Below, piece after piece: positions 6,386-12,657 of a stretch of 14,344 nucleotides of DNA. The position numbers and the translations under genes were made by a program. Every line of letters begins with the position of its first letter. Position 1 is the first letter of the stretch. The notes under the pieces were generated by a model. It was not told the DNA's origin. It saw only the letters and a program-made list of their open reading frames with translations, and searched no databases. The stretch is from positions 1-14,344 of the forward strand of contig RFJF01000489.1 in the NCBI GenBank assembly GCA_003695455.1, given 5' to 3'. The DNA comes from Chloroflexota bacterium. Lineage in GTDB: Bacteria > Chloroflexota > Anaerolineae > 4572-78 > J111.

Positions 6386-6784
6386 ATGACGATTGCAACA
6401 CCCACCCGAACCTTTGACGAAATTGCTGTAGTTTTAAAGGCGCTGGCCGATCCCAACCGCCTGCGAATTCTGGATACGCTGATGCAGGGCGTTTCCTGCA
6501 ACGGCGAGTTGAACGAGTGGTTGGGGTTGCCGCCTAACCTGCTCTCGCATCACCTGCGGGTGTTAAAAAAAGCCGGGCTGATTACCAGCCGCCGCGATTC
6601 GGTGGATGGCCGCTGGATTTACTACGCCGTTGATTTGGACGCCATTGCGCTTTGGCGCACCTGGTTTGGTGATTTCTTTGACCCGGACCGGTTGCAACCG
6701 CGCTGTTTGTGCGGCCCGGAAGGTGAAAACCAGACTCCCATCACAAACCTCAACCTGCGTGTGTCACACGTGACCACCAACTAA
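6386..6784 (+). CDS. ArsR/SmtB-family transcriptional repressor with Cys38, Cys107 and Cys109
   Basis: The 132-residue protein is a winged-helix repressor of the ArsR/SmtB type: ALADPNRLRILDTL (20-32), a recognition helix region PPNLLSHHLRVLKKAGLI (49-66) and a wing RRDSVDGRWIYYAV (69-82). Family members are dimers that leave DNA when a metal, metalloid or reactive sulfur species binds. Cys38 aligns by eye with the first Cys of the classical ELCVCDL metal box, whose second Cys is Gly here. Two more cysteines form CLC at 107-109 near the C-terminus, so a three-thiol sensor is possible. Three matching palindromes in front of its own gene and of the TauE-like gene are the likely targets. It starts the cluster, 25 bases before the permease. 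The inducer (arsenite, organoarsenical, sulfide or other) is unknown. Confidence 0.92.
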   Translation: MTIATPTRTFDEIAVVLKALADPNRLRILDTLMQGVSCNGELNEWLGLPPNLLSHHLRVLKKAGLITSRRDSVDGRWIYYAVDLDAIALWRTWFGDFFDPDRLQPRCLCGPEGENQTPITNLNLRVSHVTTN

Positions 6785-6809
6785 TAATATCCAAGGAGAA
6801 TTCAAAACA

Positions 6810-8216
6810 ATGAAAGCTGTTCATCCAACAACTCCCAAACAGGCAGCCGGCGCAAACCTGTCTGCCGGACTGCACGCGCTGGCAGAACGCTGGCAAAAAA
6901 GCCTCTCCCGCTGGGAATGGAAGTGGCTGGCCATATTGATTGGCGGGTTTGCGGTAATTTACTACCTGCCGGTAGACAGCGCCCGCTTTCAGGGCGCAGT
7001 GATGGAATCACTACAACTGGCAACGTGGTACGCCCAGGAACACGTGATTTTGTGTTTGGTGCCGGCCTTTTTTATTGCCGGGGGCATTGCCTCGTTTGTG
7101 AGCCAGGCTTCGGTGATGAAGTATTTGGGCGCCAACGCCCCCCGGGTGCTGGCCTACGGCGTGGCCTCGGTCTCCGGCTCAATTTTGGCCGTCTGCTCCT
7201 GCACCATTCTGCCGCTGTTTGCCGGTATTTACCGCATGGGTGCCGGGTTGGGGCCGGCGATTGCCTTTTTGTACAGCGGCCCGGCCATCAACGTGCTGGC
7301 AATTATTTTGACGGCCAGCGTACTGGGGCCGCAACTGGGCGTGGCCCGCGCCGTGGGCGCGGTGGGGTTCAGCATTGTCATTGGCGTACTGATGCACCTG
7401 ATTTTTCGCCGCGAAGAGCAAGAGAAAAGCAAGGCCCAAATGGCCCTGCCGGAACCGCAGGTCCGGCGTCCGCTGTGGCAGGTTGCCGTCTATTTTGGGG
7501 CCATGGTCGGCATTCTGGTTTTTGTGAACTGGGGCAAACCGCAGCAAAGCGACACCCTGTGGGCCGCCATTTACAACGCGCGCTGGGTCATCACCGCCGG
7601 GTTTGGGCTGGTGCTGGCACTGATTTTGGTGCGCTGGTTTGGCATCCACTGGAGCAGTATGCTGGTGGCCGGCGCGGCAGTGGGAATCGCGGCGCTGGTG
7701 TTTGCCGGCCAACCCACCGTGCCGTTTGTGGTGGGCGTGGTGGCGCTGGCGTTGCTCATCAACCGGCCCGCCACCGATGAGAACAGCGAGGAACTTTCCG
7801 AATGGTGGCAGCAGAGTTGGGGCTTTGCCAAACAAATTATGCCGTTGCTCTTTTGGGGCGTGCTGGTGTCCGGCTTTTTGCTGGGCCGCCCCGGCCACGA
7901 AGGGCTGATTCCCTCGGAGTGGGTGGCCTGGTCCGTGGGCGGAAACTCGCTGCTGTCAAACTTTGTGGCCTCGTTTGTGGGGGCGTTTATGTATTTTGCC
8001 ACCCTCACCGAAGTGCCGATTTTGCAGGGGCTGATGGGCAACGGGATGGGACAAGGTCCGGCGCTGGCGTTGCTGCTGGCCGGCCCGGCGCTCAGCCTGC
8101 CCAATATGCTGGTTATTCGCAGCGTGCTGGGTAATCAAAAAACAGTGGTCTTTGTATCGTTGGTGATTGTGATGGCCACCATCAGCGGTGTGGCCTACGG
8201 TAATTTTGTGGGGTAG
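6810..8216 (+). CDS. YraQ/ArsP-family permease (PF03773)
   Basis: The 468-residue polytopic membrane protein has the hallmark CSC motif (Cys129, Cys131) followed by TILPLFAGIYRMGAGLGPA and SGPAIN (156-161), as in the ArsP/YraQ permease family. A second, related block in the C-terminal half (TLTEVPILQGLMGNGMGQGP then AGPALSLPN, about 398-432) shows the internal duplication of the family; there the CSC is replaced by TLT. A hydrophilic loop at about 200-222 and another at 318-335 separate the halves. ArsP members export trivalent organoarsenicals, and other members have unknown substrates. AAGGAG precedes the ATG at 11 bases, and the gene follows arsR directly in one operon. Substrate assignment rests on the neighbours and is not certain. 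Confidence 0.88.
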   Translation: MKAVHPTTPKQAAGANLSAGLHALAERWQKSLSRWEWKWLAILIGGFAVIYYLPVDSARFQGAVMESLQLATWYAQEHVILCLVPAFFIAGGIASFVSQASVMKYLGANAPRVLAYGVASVSGSILAVCSCTILPLFAGIYRMGAGLGPAIAFLYSGPAINVLAIILTASVLGPQLGVARAVGAVGFSIVIGVLMHLIFRREEQEKSKAQMALPEPQVRRPLWQVAVYFGAMVGILVFVNWGKPQQSDTLWAAIYNARWVITAGFGLVLALILVRWFGIHWSSMLVAGAAVGIAALVFAGQPTVPFVVGVVALALLINRPATDENSEELSEWWQQSWGFAKQIMPLLFWGVLVSGFLLGRPGHEGLIPSEWVAWSVGGNSLLSNFVASFVGAFMYFATLTEVPILQGLMGNGMGQGPALALLLAGPALSLPNMLVIRSVLGNQKTVVFVSLVIVMATISGVAYGNFVG

Positions 8217-8226
8217 GCGCAGGCTG

Positions 8227-8718
8227 ATGGCTGAAAATTCCGGGTGCAACTGCACCGCCGATCCCTTTGCCGATGTGCCGCCGGAACTGCGGCCCGCACC
8301 AAAACGGGCGATGGGCCAACTCCGGCAGGCAACCTGCCCCGGCTGCCGCCTTGTTTACTGGACAAATCGGTCTACCGATTTGTGCGCAGATTGCGCAAAA
8401 AAACAACCTGACACCAAATTTTTATCACAAAGGAGTTCATCAATGTTAACCATCAAAGTGCTTGGCCCCGGCTGCCGCAATTGCGAAACCCTGGCCCGCA
8501 AAACCGCCGACGCGCTGGAGGCCGTGGCCGCAGAATATCCCGCCGCCGATGGCGCAACCATTGAAAAAGTGACCGATCACAACAAATACATTGACTACGG
8601 GCTGATGTTCACCTCCGGGTTGGTCATCAATGAAAAATTGGTCAGTTCCGGGCGTGTGCCCACCATGAGCGAACTAAAAAACTGGCTGGTGGAAGCTCTG
8701 GCCCACCAGCCGGCGTAA
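8227..8718 (+). CDS. Zinc-ribbon-like segment fused in frame to a thioredoxin-like domain
   Basis: From the ATG at 8227, 10 bases after the permease stop, the frame is open for 163 codons. Residues 1-59 contain CNC (Cys7, Cys9), CPGC (Cys37, Cys40) and CADC (Cys53, Cys56); the last two pairs, 12 residues apart, resemble a small zinc ribbon. Residues 60-72 (QPDTKF onward) have codon usage unlike the rest and contain the AAAGGAG ribosome binding site of the next start. Residues 73-163 are the thioredoxin-like domain that can also be translated alone from 8443. Two readings are possible: a true fusion with an internal start, or a small zinc-ribbon gene that has lost its stop codon and runs into its neighbour. 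The ribosome binding site at 8227 is weak. The function of the N-terminal part is unknown; a role in metal or thiol handling is inferred from the cysteines and the neighbours. Confidence 0.55.
   Translation: MAENSGCNCTADPFADVPPELRPAPKRAMGQLRQATCPGCRLVYWTNRSTDLCADCAKKQPDTKFLSQRSSSMLTIKVLGPGCRNCETLARKTADALEAVAAEYPAADGATIEKVTDHNKYIDYGLMFTSGLVINEKLVSSGRVPTMSELKNWLVEALAHQPA
8443..8718 (+). CDS. Thioredoxin-like small redox-active disulfide protein (internal start)
   Basis: The 91-residue product begins MLTIKVLGPGCRNCETLARK, with a CRNC active site (Cys11, Cys14) after the first beta strand. It continues into GLVINEKLVSSGRVPTMSELKNWL, the pattern of the small archaeal/bacterial redox-active disulfide proteins (MTH895-like, TIGR00412 type). 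These are often encoded next to PF03773 permeases and ArsR regulators, where they probably reduce a disulfide or a bound metalloid. AAAGGAG 8-14 bases before the ATG is the strongest ribosome binding site in this stretch, so I take this as the main translated form even though the frame is open upstream to 8227. Oddly, the position where thioredoxin folds carry the cis-proline is Ser (FTSGLV). Confidence 0.85.
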   Translation: MLTIKVLGPGCRNCETLARKTADALEAVAAEYPAADGATIEKVTDHNKYIDYGLMFTSGLVINEKLVSSGRVPTMSELKNWLVEALAHQPA

Positions 8719-8733
8719 CCCGGCATCGTTTCC

Positions 8734-8769
8734 CCGTTCCGGCGAGGCACAGACTCCTCGCCGGAACGG
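8734..8769. terminator. Perfect 14-bp hairpin after the thioredoxin-like gene
   Basis: CCGTTCCGGCGAGG (8734-8747) and its exact reverse complement (8756-8769) enclose an 8-base loop. It starts 16 bases after the stop codon of the thioredoxin-like gene and ends just before the second promoter. The T run (8786-8792) comes only 16 bases later, so it is not a textbook intrinsic terminator. It could be a rho-assisted end, an mRNA 3' stabiliser, or a barrier between the two transcription units. Confidence 0.6.
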
Positions 8770-8772
8770 AGA

Positions 8773-8803
8773 TTGACGATTCTGATTTTTTTCGCCATAT
8801 ATT
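8773..8803 (+). promoter_or_regulatory. Putative second promoter of the cluster (TauE-like operon)
   Basis: TTGACG (8773-8778) is a good -35 box. The -10 is less certain: TATATT (8798-8803) matches well but gives a 19-base spacer, while CATATA at 8796-8801 gives 17 bases with a poorer match. In either case transcription would begin within ArsR-type operator 3 (8803-8818), the same geometry as at the arsR promoter. Confidence 0.5.
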
Positions 8804-8818
8804 TCAACAATCATTGAA
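8803..8818. promoter_or_regulatory. ArsR-type operator 3
   Basis: TTCAACAATCATTGAA matches operator 2 at 14 of 16 positions, and the match continues with TTAGCTTACCGG. It lies over the expected start of the second transcription unit, placing the TauE-like gene and the genes after it under the same repressor as arsR. Confidence 0.75.
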
Positions 8819-8828
8819 TTAGCTTACC

Positions 8829-8875
8829 GGCTAAAGCTTGCTCTGCCAAATTGCACAAGCAAAGCAGGCTTTGCC
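8829..8875 (+). promoter_or_regulatory. Long imperfect hairpin in the leader of the TauE-like gene
   Basis: AAAGCTTGCTCTGC (8833-8846) can pair with GCAAAGCAGGCTTT (8859-8872) at 13 of 14 positions, including one G-U pair, around a 12-base loop. Three outer pairs GGC/GCC (8829-8831 and 8873-8875) extend it with a single bulged base. It lies between operator 3 and the ribosome binding site GAGGAG (8898-8903). There is no T run after it, so a translational or mRNA-stability role is more likely than termination. Confidence 0.5.
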
Positions 8876-8915
8876 CTCCATACACCCTGTTTTATACGAG
8901 GAGATATGCCAAACA

Positions 8916-9677
8916 ATGTTTCTACTACTCATACAAGGCTTGATAGCCGGCGTCATTGTCGGTTTTGTCACCGGCTCCATCAAATCGTGGGTTGACCGCT
9001 TTTTTCTGGTCATTTTACTGGTCAGCATGATGGGCCTGCCTATTGGCCGGGCCATCACTATCAACCTGATAGTGGTGGGTCTGGCCGCGGTGATGATGGT
9101 TTTGCGCCAATCCGACGCTTTGTTGAGCGTGCGCCACCATTGGGCAATGATTGTGGTTTCGGCGGTGGTGGGTGGTGTTATTGGGCGGCTTTTGGGTATG
9201 GCCGCCTCCGCTTCGGCGCTGCTGGGCGTGCTGGGCATTTACGCCATTTTGGTAGGCGCGCGCCTGGTGTTAATCAAACCCGTCCCGGAACGAGAGAGCA
9301 AAGCGCACCCGGCATGGTTAGCGCCGGTAGCGTTTGCGGGAGGTATCCTGGCGGGTTTTCTGTCAGCAGGCGGCAAACCTTTCAAAGTGCCTGTTTACAA
9401 CTGGGCGTTGGGGCATCACCCCATGCGAGCGTACGCCCTGGCCGCGCTGGGCGTATCAACCGCTGCTTGGGCGGCCATTGGCGCTCAGATTGCGGTGGGA
9501 CAATCCCTGTCGCCTGCCGATTTATTACTGGCGATGTATGAATTTGTCATTATTACGTTAACCGCTTTAGGCGTAGCAAAATTCTGGTCGCCCAAATTAA
9601 ATAAAATAGTGGCGCTGATTGTAGCGCCCATCCTGGTGCTGGTCGGTATCCGCTTTTTGTGGATAGCGTGGGCATAA
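8916..9677 (+). CDS. TauE/SafE-family membrane transporter (sulfite exporter-like)
   Basis: The 253-residue, very hydrophobic protein has about eight membrane segments in two related halves. The first half contains GLIAGVIVGFVTGSIKSW and MMGLPIGRAITINL. The second contains GGILAGFLSAGGKPFKVPV and HHPMRAYALAALGVS, the usual repeat of the TauE/SafE family (PF01925). Members are linked to export of sulfite, sulfoacetate or other sulfur-containing anions. I choose the ATG at 8916 because it places the first helix at the N-terminus and GAGGAG lies 12 bases upstream. The frame is open back to 8838, but that stretch lies in the leader hairpin. It is the first gene after operator 3 and is followed by a CMD-like gene after 28 bases. 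Confidence 0.82.
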   Translation: MFLLLIQGLIAGVIVGFVTGSIKSWVDRFFLVILLVSMMGLPIGRAITINLIVVGLAAVMMVLRQSDALLSVRHHWAMIVVSAVVGGVIGRLLGMAASASALLGVLGIYAILVGARLVLIKPVPERESKAHPAWLAPVAFAGGILAGFLSAGGKPFKVPVYNWALGHHPMRAYALAALGVSTAAWAAIGAQIAVGQSLSPADLLLAMYEFVIITLTALGVAKFWSPKLNKIVALIVAPILVLVGIRFLWIAWA

Positions 9678-9705
9678 ATAAATTAAAAATACACGGAGAA
9701 TAACA

Positions 9706-10083
9706 ATGAACAACCAACAACCAACTCCCGAACAAGTGATGAAACGGATGGAAAAGATGATGAATGGCGTTGTGCCGCGCACCGTGCAGAACGCGGCCAA
9801 AGTGATGCCGGAGATGGTGGTGCGGCAGGCCGTAGACCGCGCCTTTGCCATGCCGCCGGAGGGCGCGCTGGACGAACCAACGCGCACCATGATTTATCTG
9901 GGCATTGCCCTGGCTACCGGCAGTCAAGGCTGCATTGAGGCCATGCTCAACAAAGCCCGCGCCGAAGGTATCGGCAAAGAGAAACTGCTGGAAGTGTACA
10001 AAATCGCTCGCTTTGCCGAAGCCTCGCGGGTGTTTGCCGGGGCGGCGGATATGTTTGCCAAATTGGAGACCGAGTGGGAATGA
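9706..10083 (+). CDS. Carboxymuconolactone decarboxylase/AhpD-like protein without the CxxC pair
   Basis: The 125-residue, mostly helical protein matches the CMD/AhpD-like family (PF02627). The core helix IALATGSQGCIEAMLNKARAEG (67-88) corresponds to the active-site helix ALATGCxxCxxxH of the family, followed by KEKLLEVYKIARFAEASRVFAGA. AhpD-type members use two cysteines and a histidine as thiol peroxidase or disulfide reductase. Here the first Cys is Ser73, the second is kept as Cys76, and the His position is Met80, so it is unlikely to be a standard disulfide reductase. GGAG precedes the ATG at 9706. Its stop overlaps the start of the next gene by 4 bases (ATGA), so the two are translationally coupled. 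Confidence 0.82.
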   Translation: MNNQQPTPEQVMKRMEKMMNGVVPRTVQNAAKVMPEMVVRQAVDRAFAMPPEGALDEPTRTMIYLGIALATGSQGCIEAMLNKARAEGIGKEKLLEVYKIARFAEASRVFAGAADMFAKLETEWE

Positions 10084-11318
10084 CAACGGATTCTATTACG
10101 GCGGCAACGCCGGCAGCCACCCCCATTGAATCGCGCCCGCAGGTAAGTTTGTGGACCATCTGGCTGGCGTTTTTGCAGGTGGGCCTGACAGCCTTTGGCT
10201 TTGCCATTTTGCAAAAACTAAAAAAACTGGTGCTGACCAACCACTGGCTGACAGAAGAAGAAATGAACGAGGGCCTGGCCCTGGTTCAACTCTATCCCGG
10301 CCCGATGATGATAGATTTTACAGCCTACGCCGGTTACAAAGTTCGAGGCGTGCCGGGTGCGGTTGTAGCTACCCTGGGATTTATAATTCCTACCCTGATT
10401 TTAATGCTGGCCCTGTCTGCCGCCTATTTTGCCGCCGGCAGTTTACCCTGGGTGCAACCCCTGTTTTTGGGGCTGGAGGCGCTGGTGGTCGGCGTTCTCA
10501 TTAATGTTGTTCTGGAATTTGGACAGCGGGCCATCAAGGGCCGTTTAGAAGCGGCCGTTATGCTGGCTGCCTTTGCCGCGCTGGTATTCAAGGCTAACGC
10601 CGTGTTAATTGTGCTGATTGCTCTGGCGGCGGGCGCTGTCTTTATTCGCCCGCAGACTGCGGGTAAACCGGCAAAAGAACAGCCCCGACCCTGGCGTGAT
10701 GAATCGGTTTCAACCCGCCGCTGGGCCGGTATTGCGCTGGCGCTGGTGGTGGTGATGGCCGGGGTTGGGCTGGCCTGGTCGCTTAATTCCGAGGTGGGCC
10801 GGCTGGGGCTGTCCTTATTCAAAATTGGGGCAATCGCCTTTGGCAACGGCATGACCATTTTACCGCTGATTCAAGCCGATGCCGTGGATACGCACCACTG
10901 GCTGACCATGAATCAATTTGTGGATGGTATCGCCCTGAGTCAGATTACGCCCGGCCCATTCCTCATTATTGCCACCTTTATTGGCTACAAACTGGGCGGC
11001 ATGTGGGGCGGCTTGCTGGCTACGTTTGCCATGTTTGCGCCTTCTTTTGTAATGACCCTCATCTTTACTGAGGTTTTTAGCCGGGTGCGCAATCTTGCCG
11101 TGGTAAAAGGCGCGCTGGCCGGGGTTTTGGCCGCGTTTGTGGGCTTGCTGGCGGTGGTACTCATCCGCTTGGGCGGTATTGGCATTGGCGGGCCGGCCTC
11201 AATGGTGATGGCCGCCGGCGCTTTTGTCGCCATTCGCTCCTTCAAATGGGATTTGCTCTGGGTATTTGCCGGAGGGCTGGCCGTGTGGAGTGGTTTTGTG
11301 ATGCTGGGAATGGTTTAA
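10080..11318 (+). CDS. chrA: ChrA-family chromate transporter
   Basis: The 412-residue protein has two homologous halves, as in long-chain ChrA (CHR superfamily, PF02417). The first shows LVQLYPGPMMIDFTAYAGYK (69-87) and the second LSQITPGPFLIIATFIGYK (286-304), each followed by a helix with GxxGxxxATxGFxxP or a similar pattern. A charged loop at about 190-213 separates them. ChrA proteins export chromate with proton or sulfate exchange; some members have other roles. The usual FGGP motif of the first half is absent (TAFGFAI instead), and the second half has IAFGNG. The ATG at 10080 overlaps the preceding stop (ATGA) and is preferred to the GTG at 10074. Chromate as the true substrate is an assumption. 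Confidence 0.88.
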   Translation: MTTDSITAATPAATPIESRPQVSLWTIWLAFLQVGLTAFGFAILQKLKKLVLTNHWLTEEEMNEGLALVQLYPGPMMIDFTAYAGYKVRGVPGAVVATLGFIIPTLILMLALSAAYFAAGSLPWVQPLFLGLEALVVGVLINVVLEFGQRAIKGRLEAAVMLAAFAALVFKANAVLIVLIALAAGAVFIRPQTAGKPAKEQPRPWRDESVSTRRWAGIALALVVVMAGVGLAWSLNSEVGRLGLSLFKIGAIAFGNGMTILPLIQADAVDTHHWLTMNQFVDGIALSQITPGPFLIIATFIGYKLGGMWGGLLATFAMFAPSFVMTLIFTEVFSRVRNLAVVKGALAGVLAAFVGLLAVVLIRLGGIGIGGPASMVMAAGAFVAIRSFKWDLLWVFAGGLAVWSGFVMLGMV

Positions 11319-11332
11319 AGGATGGCGTAATT

Positions 11333-12055
11333 ATGATGAACGGGACATTACTGGTTGTGCTCGCCCATCCTGATGATGAAAGTTTCCCGATGGGCGGGAC
11401 GTTAGCAAAATACGCGATGCGGGGCGCGCGGGTTGAACTGGTTTGCGCCACCCGCGGCGAGGCCGGTATCCCCGGCAAGTCGCCGGTTGAAGCAGCCCAA
11501 ATCCGGGAGCGCGAACTCCGCGCCGCGGCCAATGTGCTGGGGCTGGCCGGCGTGCGCTTTTTGGGGTATCAAGACGGCCAATTAGCTACAGCCAACCCGG
11601 ACTATGTGTTGACCCAACTGGTTACGCTTATGTGGGAAACTCGCCCGGATGTTGTCATTACGTTTGGACCGGACGGAATCTCAGGCCACCCGGACCACAT
11701 TGCCATTCACCACTTTACCACCCAGGCGTTTGACCGAGCCAAATTAACCGGGGCGCGATTATTCTATATCGCGCCATCAGAGGCTACCCGGCAAGGCTGC
11801 GGGGTTACGCCTTCATCTAAAATTGCCGGCGGGCCGGTAGCAGCCATTGACGTGAACGAATACCTGGTTACCAAAGTGCGGGCTATGCAATGCCACGCCA
11901 GCCAGAATCCCCCCTTCTCTGGCCCACCGGAGGAAGAAGCGCAACGTCTGGCCTGCCACGAGTATTTTACCCTGGCCCGCCCGGTTGCGTCACAAAAAGG
12001 GTTAACCGATTTATTTGCCTTTGGGGCGGCTGTCTCTTTGCCCCAGGGAGGCTAA
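11333..12055 (+). CDS. PIG-L/LmbE-family deacetylase
   Basis: The 240-residue protein carries the family zinc motif AHPDDE (11-16) after the first beta strand and GHPDHIAIHH (118-127). By analogy with MshB, His12, Asp15 and His122 are the likely zinc ligands and Asp14 the general base. These enzymes deacetylate N-acetylglucosamine-type substrates, including precursors of the low-molecular-weight thiols mycothiol and bacillithiol, which fits a cluster rich in thiol chemistry. No glycosyltransferase or cysteine ligase of such a pathway is visible in the window. The ATG at 11333 follows AAAGGATGG, 14 bases after the chrA stop; a second ATG immediately follows and could also serve. The upstream in-frame extension lies inside chrA and is rejected. 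Confidence 0.88.
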   Translation: MMNGTLLVVLAHPDDESFPMGGTLAKYAMRGARVELVCATRGEAGIPGKSPVEAAQIRERELRAAANVLGLAGVRFLGYQDGQLATANPDYVLTQLVTLMWETRPDVVITFGPDGISGHPDHIAIHHFTTQAFDRAKLTGARLFYIAPSEATRQGCGVTPSSKIAGGPVAAIDVNEYLVTKVRAMQCHASQNPPFSGPPEEEAQRLACHEYFTLARPVASQKGLTDLFAFGAAVSLPQGG

Positions 12056-12210
12056 TCGTGAGATGTAAAAAGCATCAGTGTAAAACAAGCTGTTATCGAT
12101 GCCATCGAAAATGCGGCTCCGGTGTCCGCCGTCCACCGCCTGCAATCCGTTTGTACTCTATTTTCAGGCCTAATTTGATTAAAGTTGACTGAAATTCAAG
12201 GAGATTAACA
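12056..12210 (+). other. Short spacer with a 44-codon Cys-rich frame and a 38-codon coding-like remnant
   Basis: Two overlapping short frames exist here. One starts at a GTG (12058) placed 6 bases after AGGGAGG and encodes 44 residues (to 12192) with five cysteines (MRCKKHQCKTSCYRCHRKC at its start). The other has no standard start (12062-12178) but reads like a normal helical protein N-terminus, with SVKQAVIDAIENAAPVSA. The second has codon use more like the neighbours, so it may be the decayed remnant of a gene; the first could be a real small metal-binding peptide. I cannot decide between them. Confidence 0.3.
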
Positions 12211-12564
12211 ATGAGTGCAAATGGAAAAAATCTAACTGCCCCCTGGCACGGTGTGCCCAGAGAGGAAATTGACTGGCACCCTACCGTTGTGGCCGAGCGC
12301 TGCATGGGGTGCGGCCTATGCGTGACATCGTGCGGGCGCAATGTATTTGCCTTTAACTACGAAACCAAAAAAGCCGTGGTAGCCAACCCCCTGCATTGCA
12401 TGGTGGGTTGCAGCACCTGCGGCACAATCTGCGACCGGGACGCGATTGAGTTCCCCTCACCGGGATATGTGCGGCACCTGATTCAAGAGAAAAAGATTTT
12501 GCGCGATGTAAAGAAAACAATCCGGGAAAATCCGGAAATATATGCGTTCAGGGTGAAAAAATAA
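12211..12564 (+). CDS. Ferredoxin-like protein with two [4Fe-4S] binding motifs
   Basis: The 117-residue soluble protein has eight cysteines in two sets. The first is CMGCGLCVTSC (Cys31, 34, 37, 41), a regular CxxCxxCxxxC. The second is CMVGCSTCGTIC (Cys63, 67, 70, 74), which has an extra residue in the first interval. Each set can hold one [4Fe-4S] cluster. The residue after the last Cys of each motif is not proline (Gly and Asp), unlike classical ferredoxins. The basic C-terminal tail (about 88-117) is predicted to be helical. AAGGAG lies 8 bases before the ATG. It probably passes electrons to a partner enzyme that is not obvious nearby; the thioredoxin-like and carrier proteins are only possible partners. 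Confidence 0.85.
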   Translation: MSANGKNLTAPWHGVPREEIDWHPTVVAERCMGCGLCVTSCGRNVFAFNYETKKAVVANPLHCMVGCSTCGTICDRDAIEFPSPGYVRHLIQEKKILRDVKKTIRENPEIYAFRVKK

Positions 12565-12573
12565 CCGGCCTGT

Positions 12574-12613
12574 GACGGCCTCCTGATGATCTTTGCAATC
12601 ATCGGGGGCCGTC
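12574..12613. repeat. Intercistronic hairpin between the ferredoxin and ACR3-like genes
   Basis: GACGGCC (12574-12580) pairs with GGCCGTC (12607-12613) and GATGAT (12585-12590) pairs with ATCATC (12598-12603). Two or three further pairs form between TCCT and GGG, giving roughly a 16-bp stem around a 7-base loop. No T run follows. It probably stabilises or processes the mRNA, or tunes expression of the downstream genes. It also argues against a start at the ATG at 12586, which would lie inside the stem. Confidence 0.6.
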
Positions 12614-12657
12614 TACCCCACCGATGGGAAATCAAAACAAGCAAAAGGATACATCTG

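Noticed and set aside
6917..7780. 287-codon plus-strand frame inside the permease gene
   Set aside because: It is the shifted frame of a GC-rich membrane protein gene, rich in Gly, Arg and His, with no family features.
7179..7898. 239-codon minus-strand frame inside the permease gene
   Set aside because: It is antisense to the clear PF03773 permease and is His/Gln-rich as expected for the complement of hydrophobic codons.
8838..8915. Upstream start for the TauE-like protein
   Set aside because: It would begin inside the leader hairpin; the added residues are hydrophilic and unlike the family, and GAGGAG precedes the ATG at 8916.
12586..12657. Upstream start for the ACR3-like carrier
   Set aside because: The ATG at 12586 lies within the intercistronic hairpin and adds residues absent from the family; 12658 has AAAAGGAT upstream.
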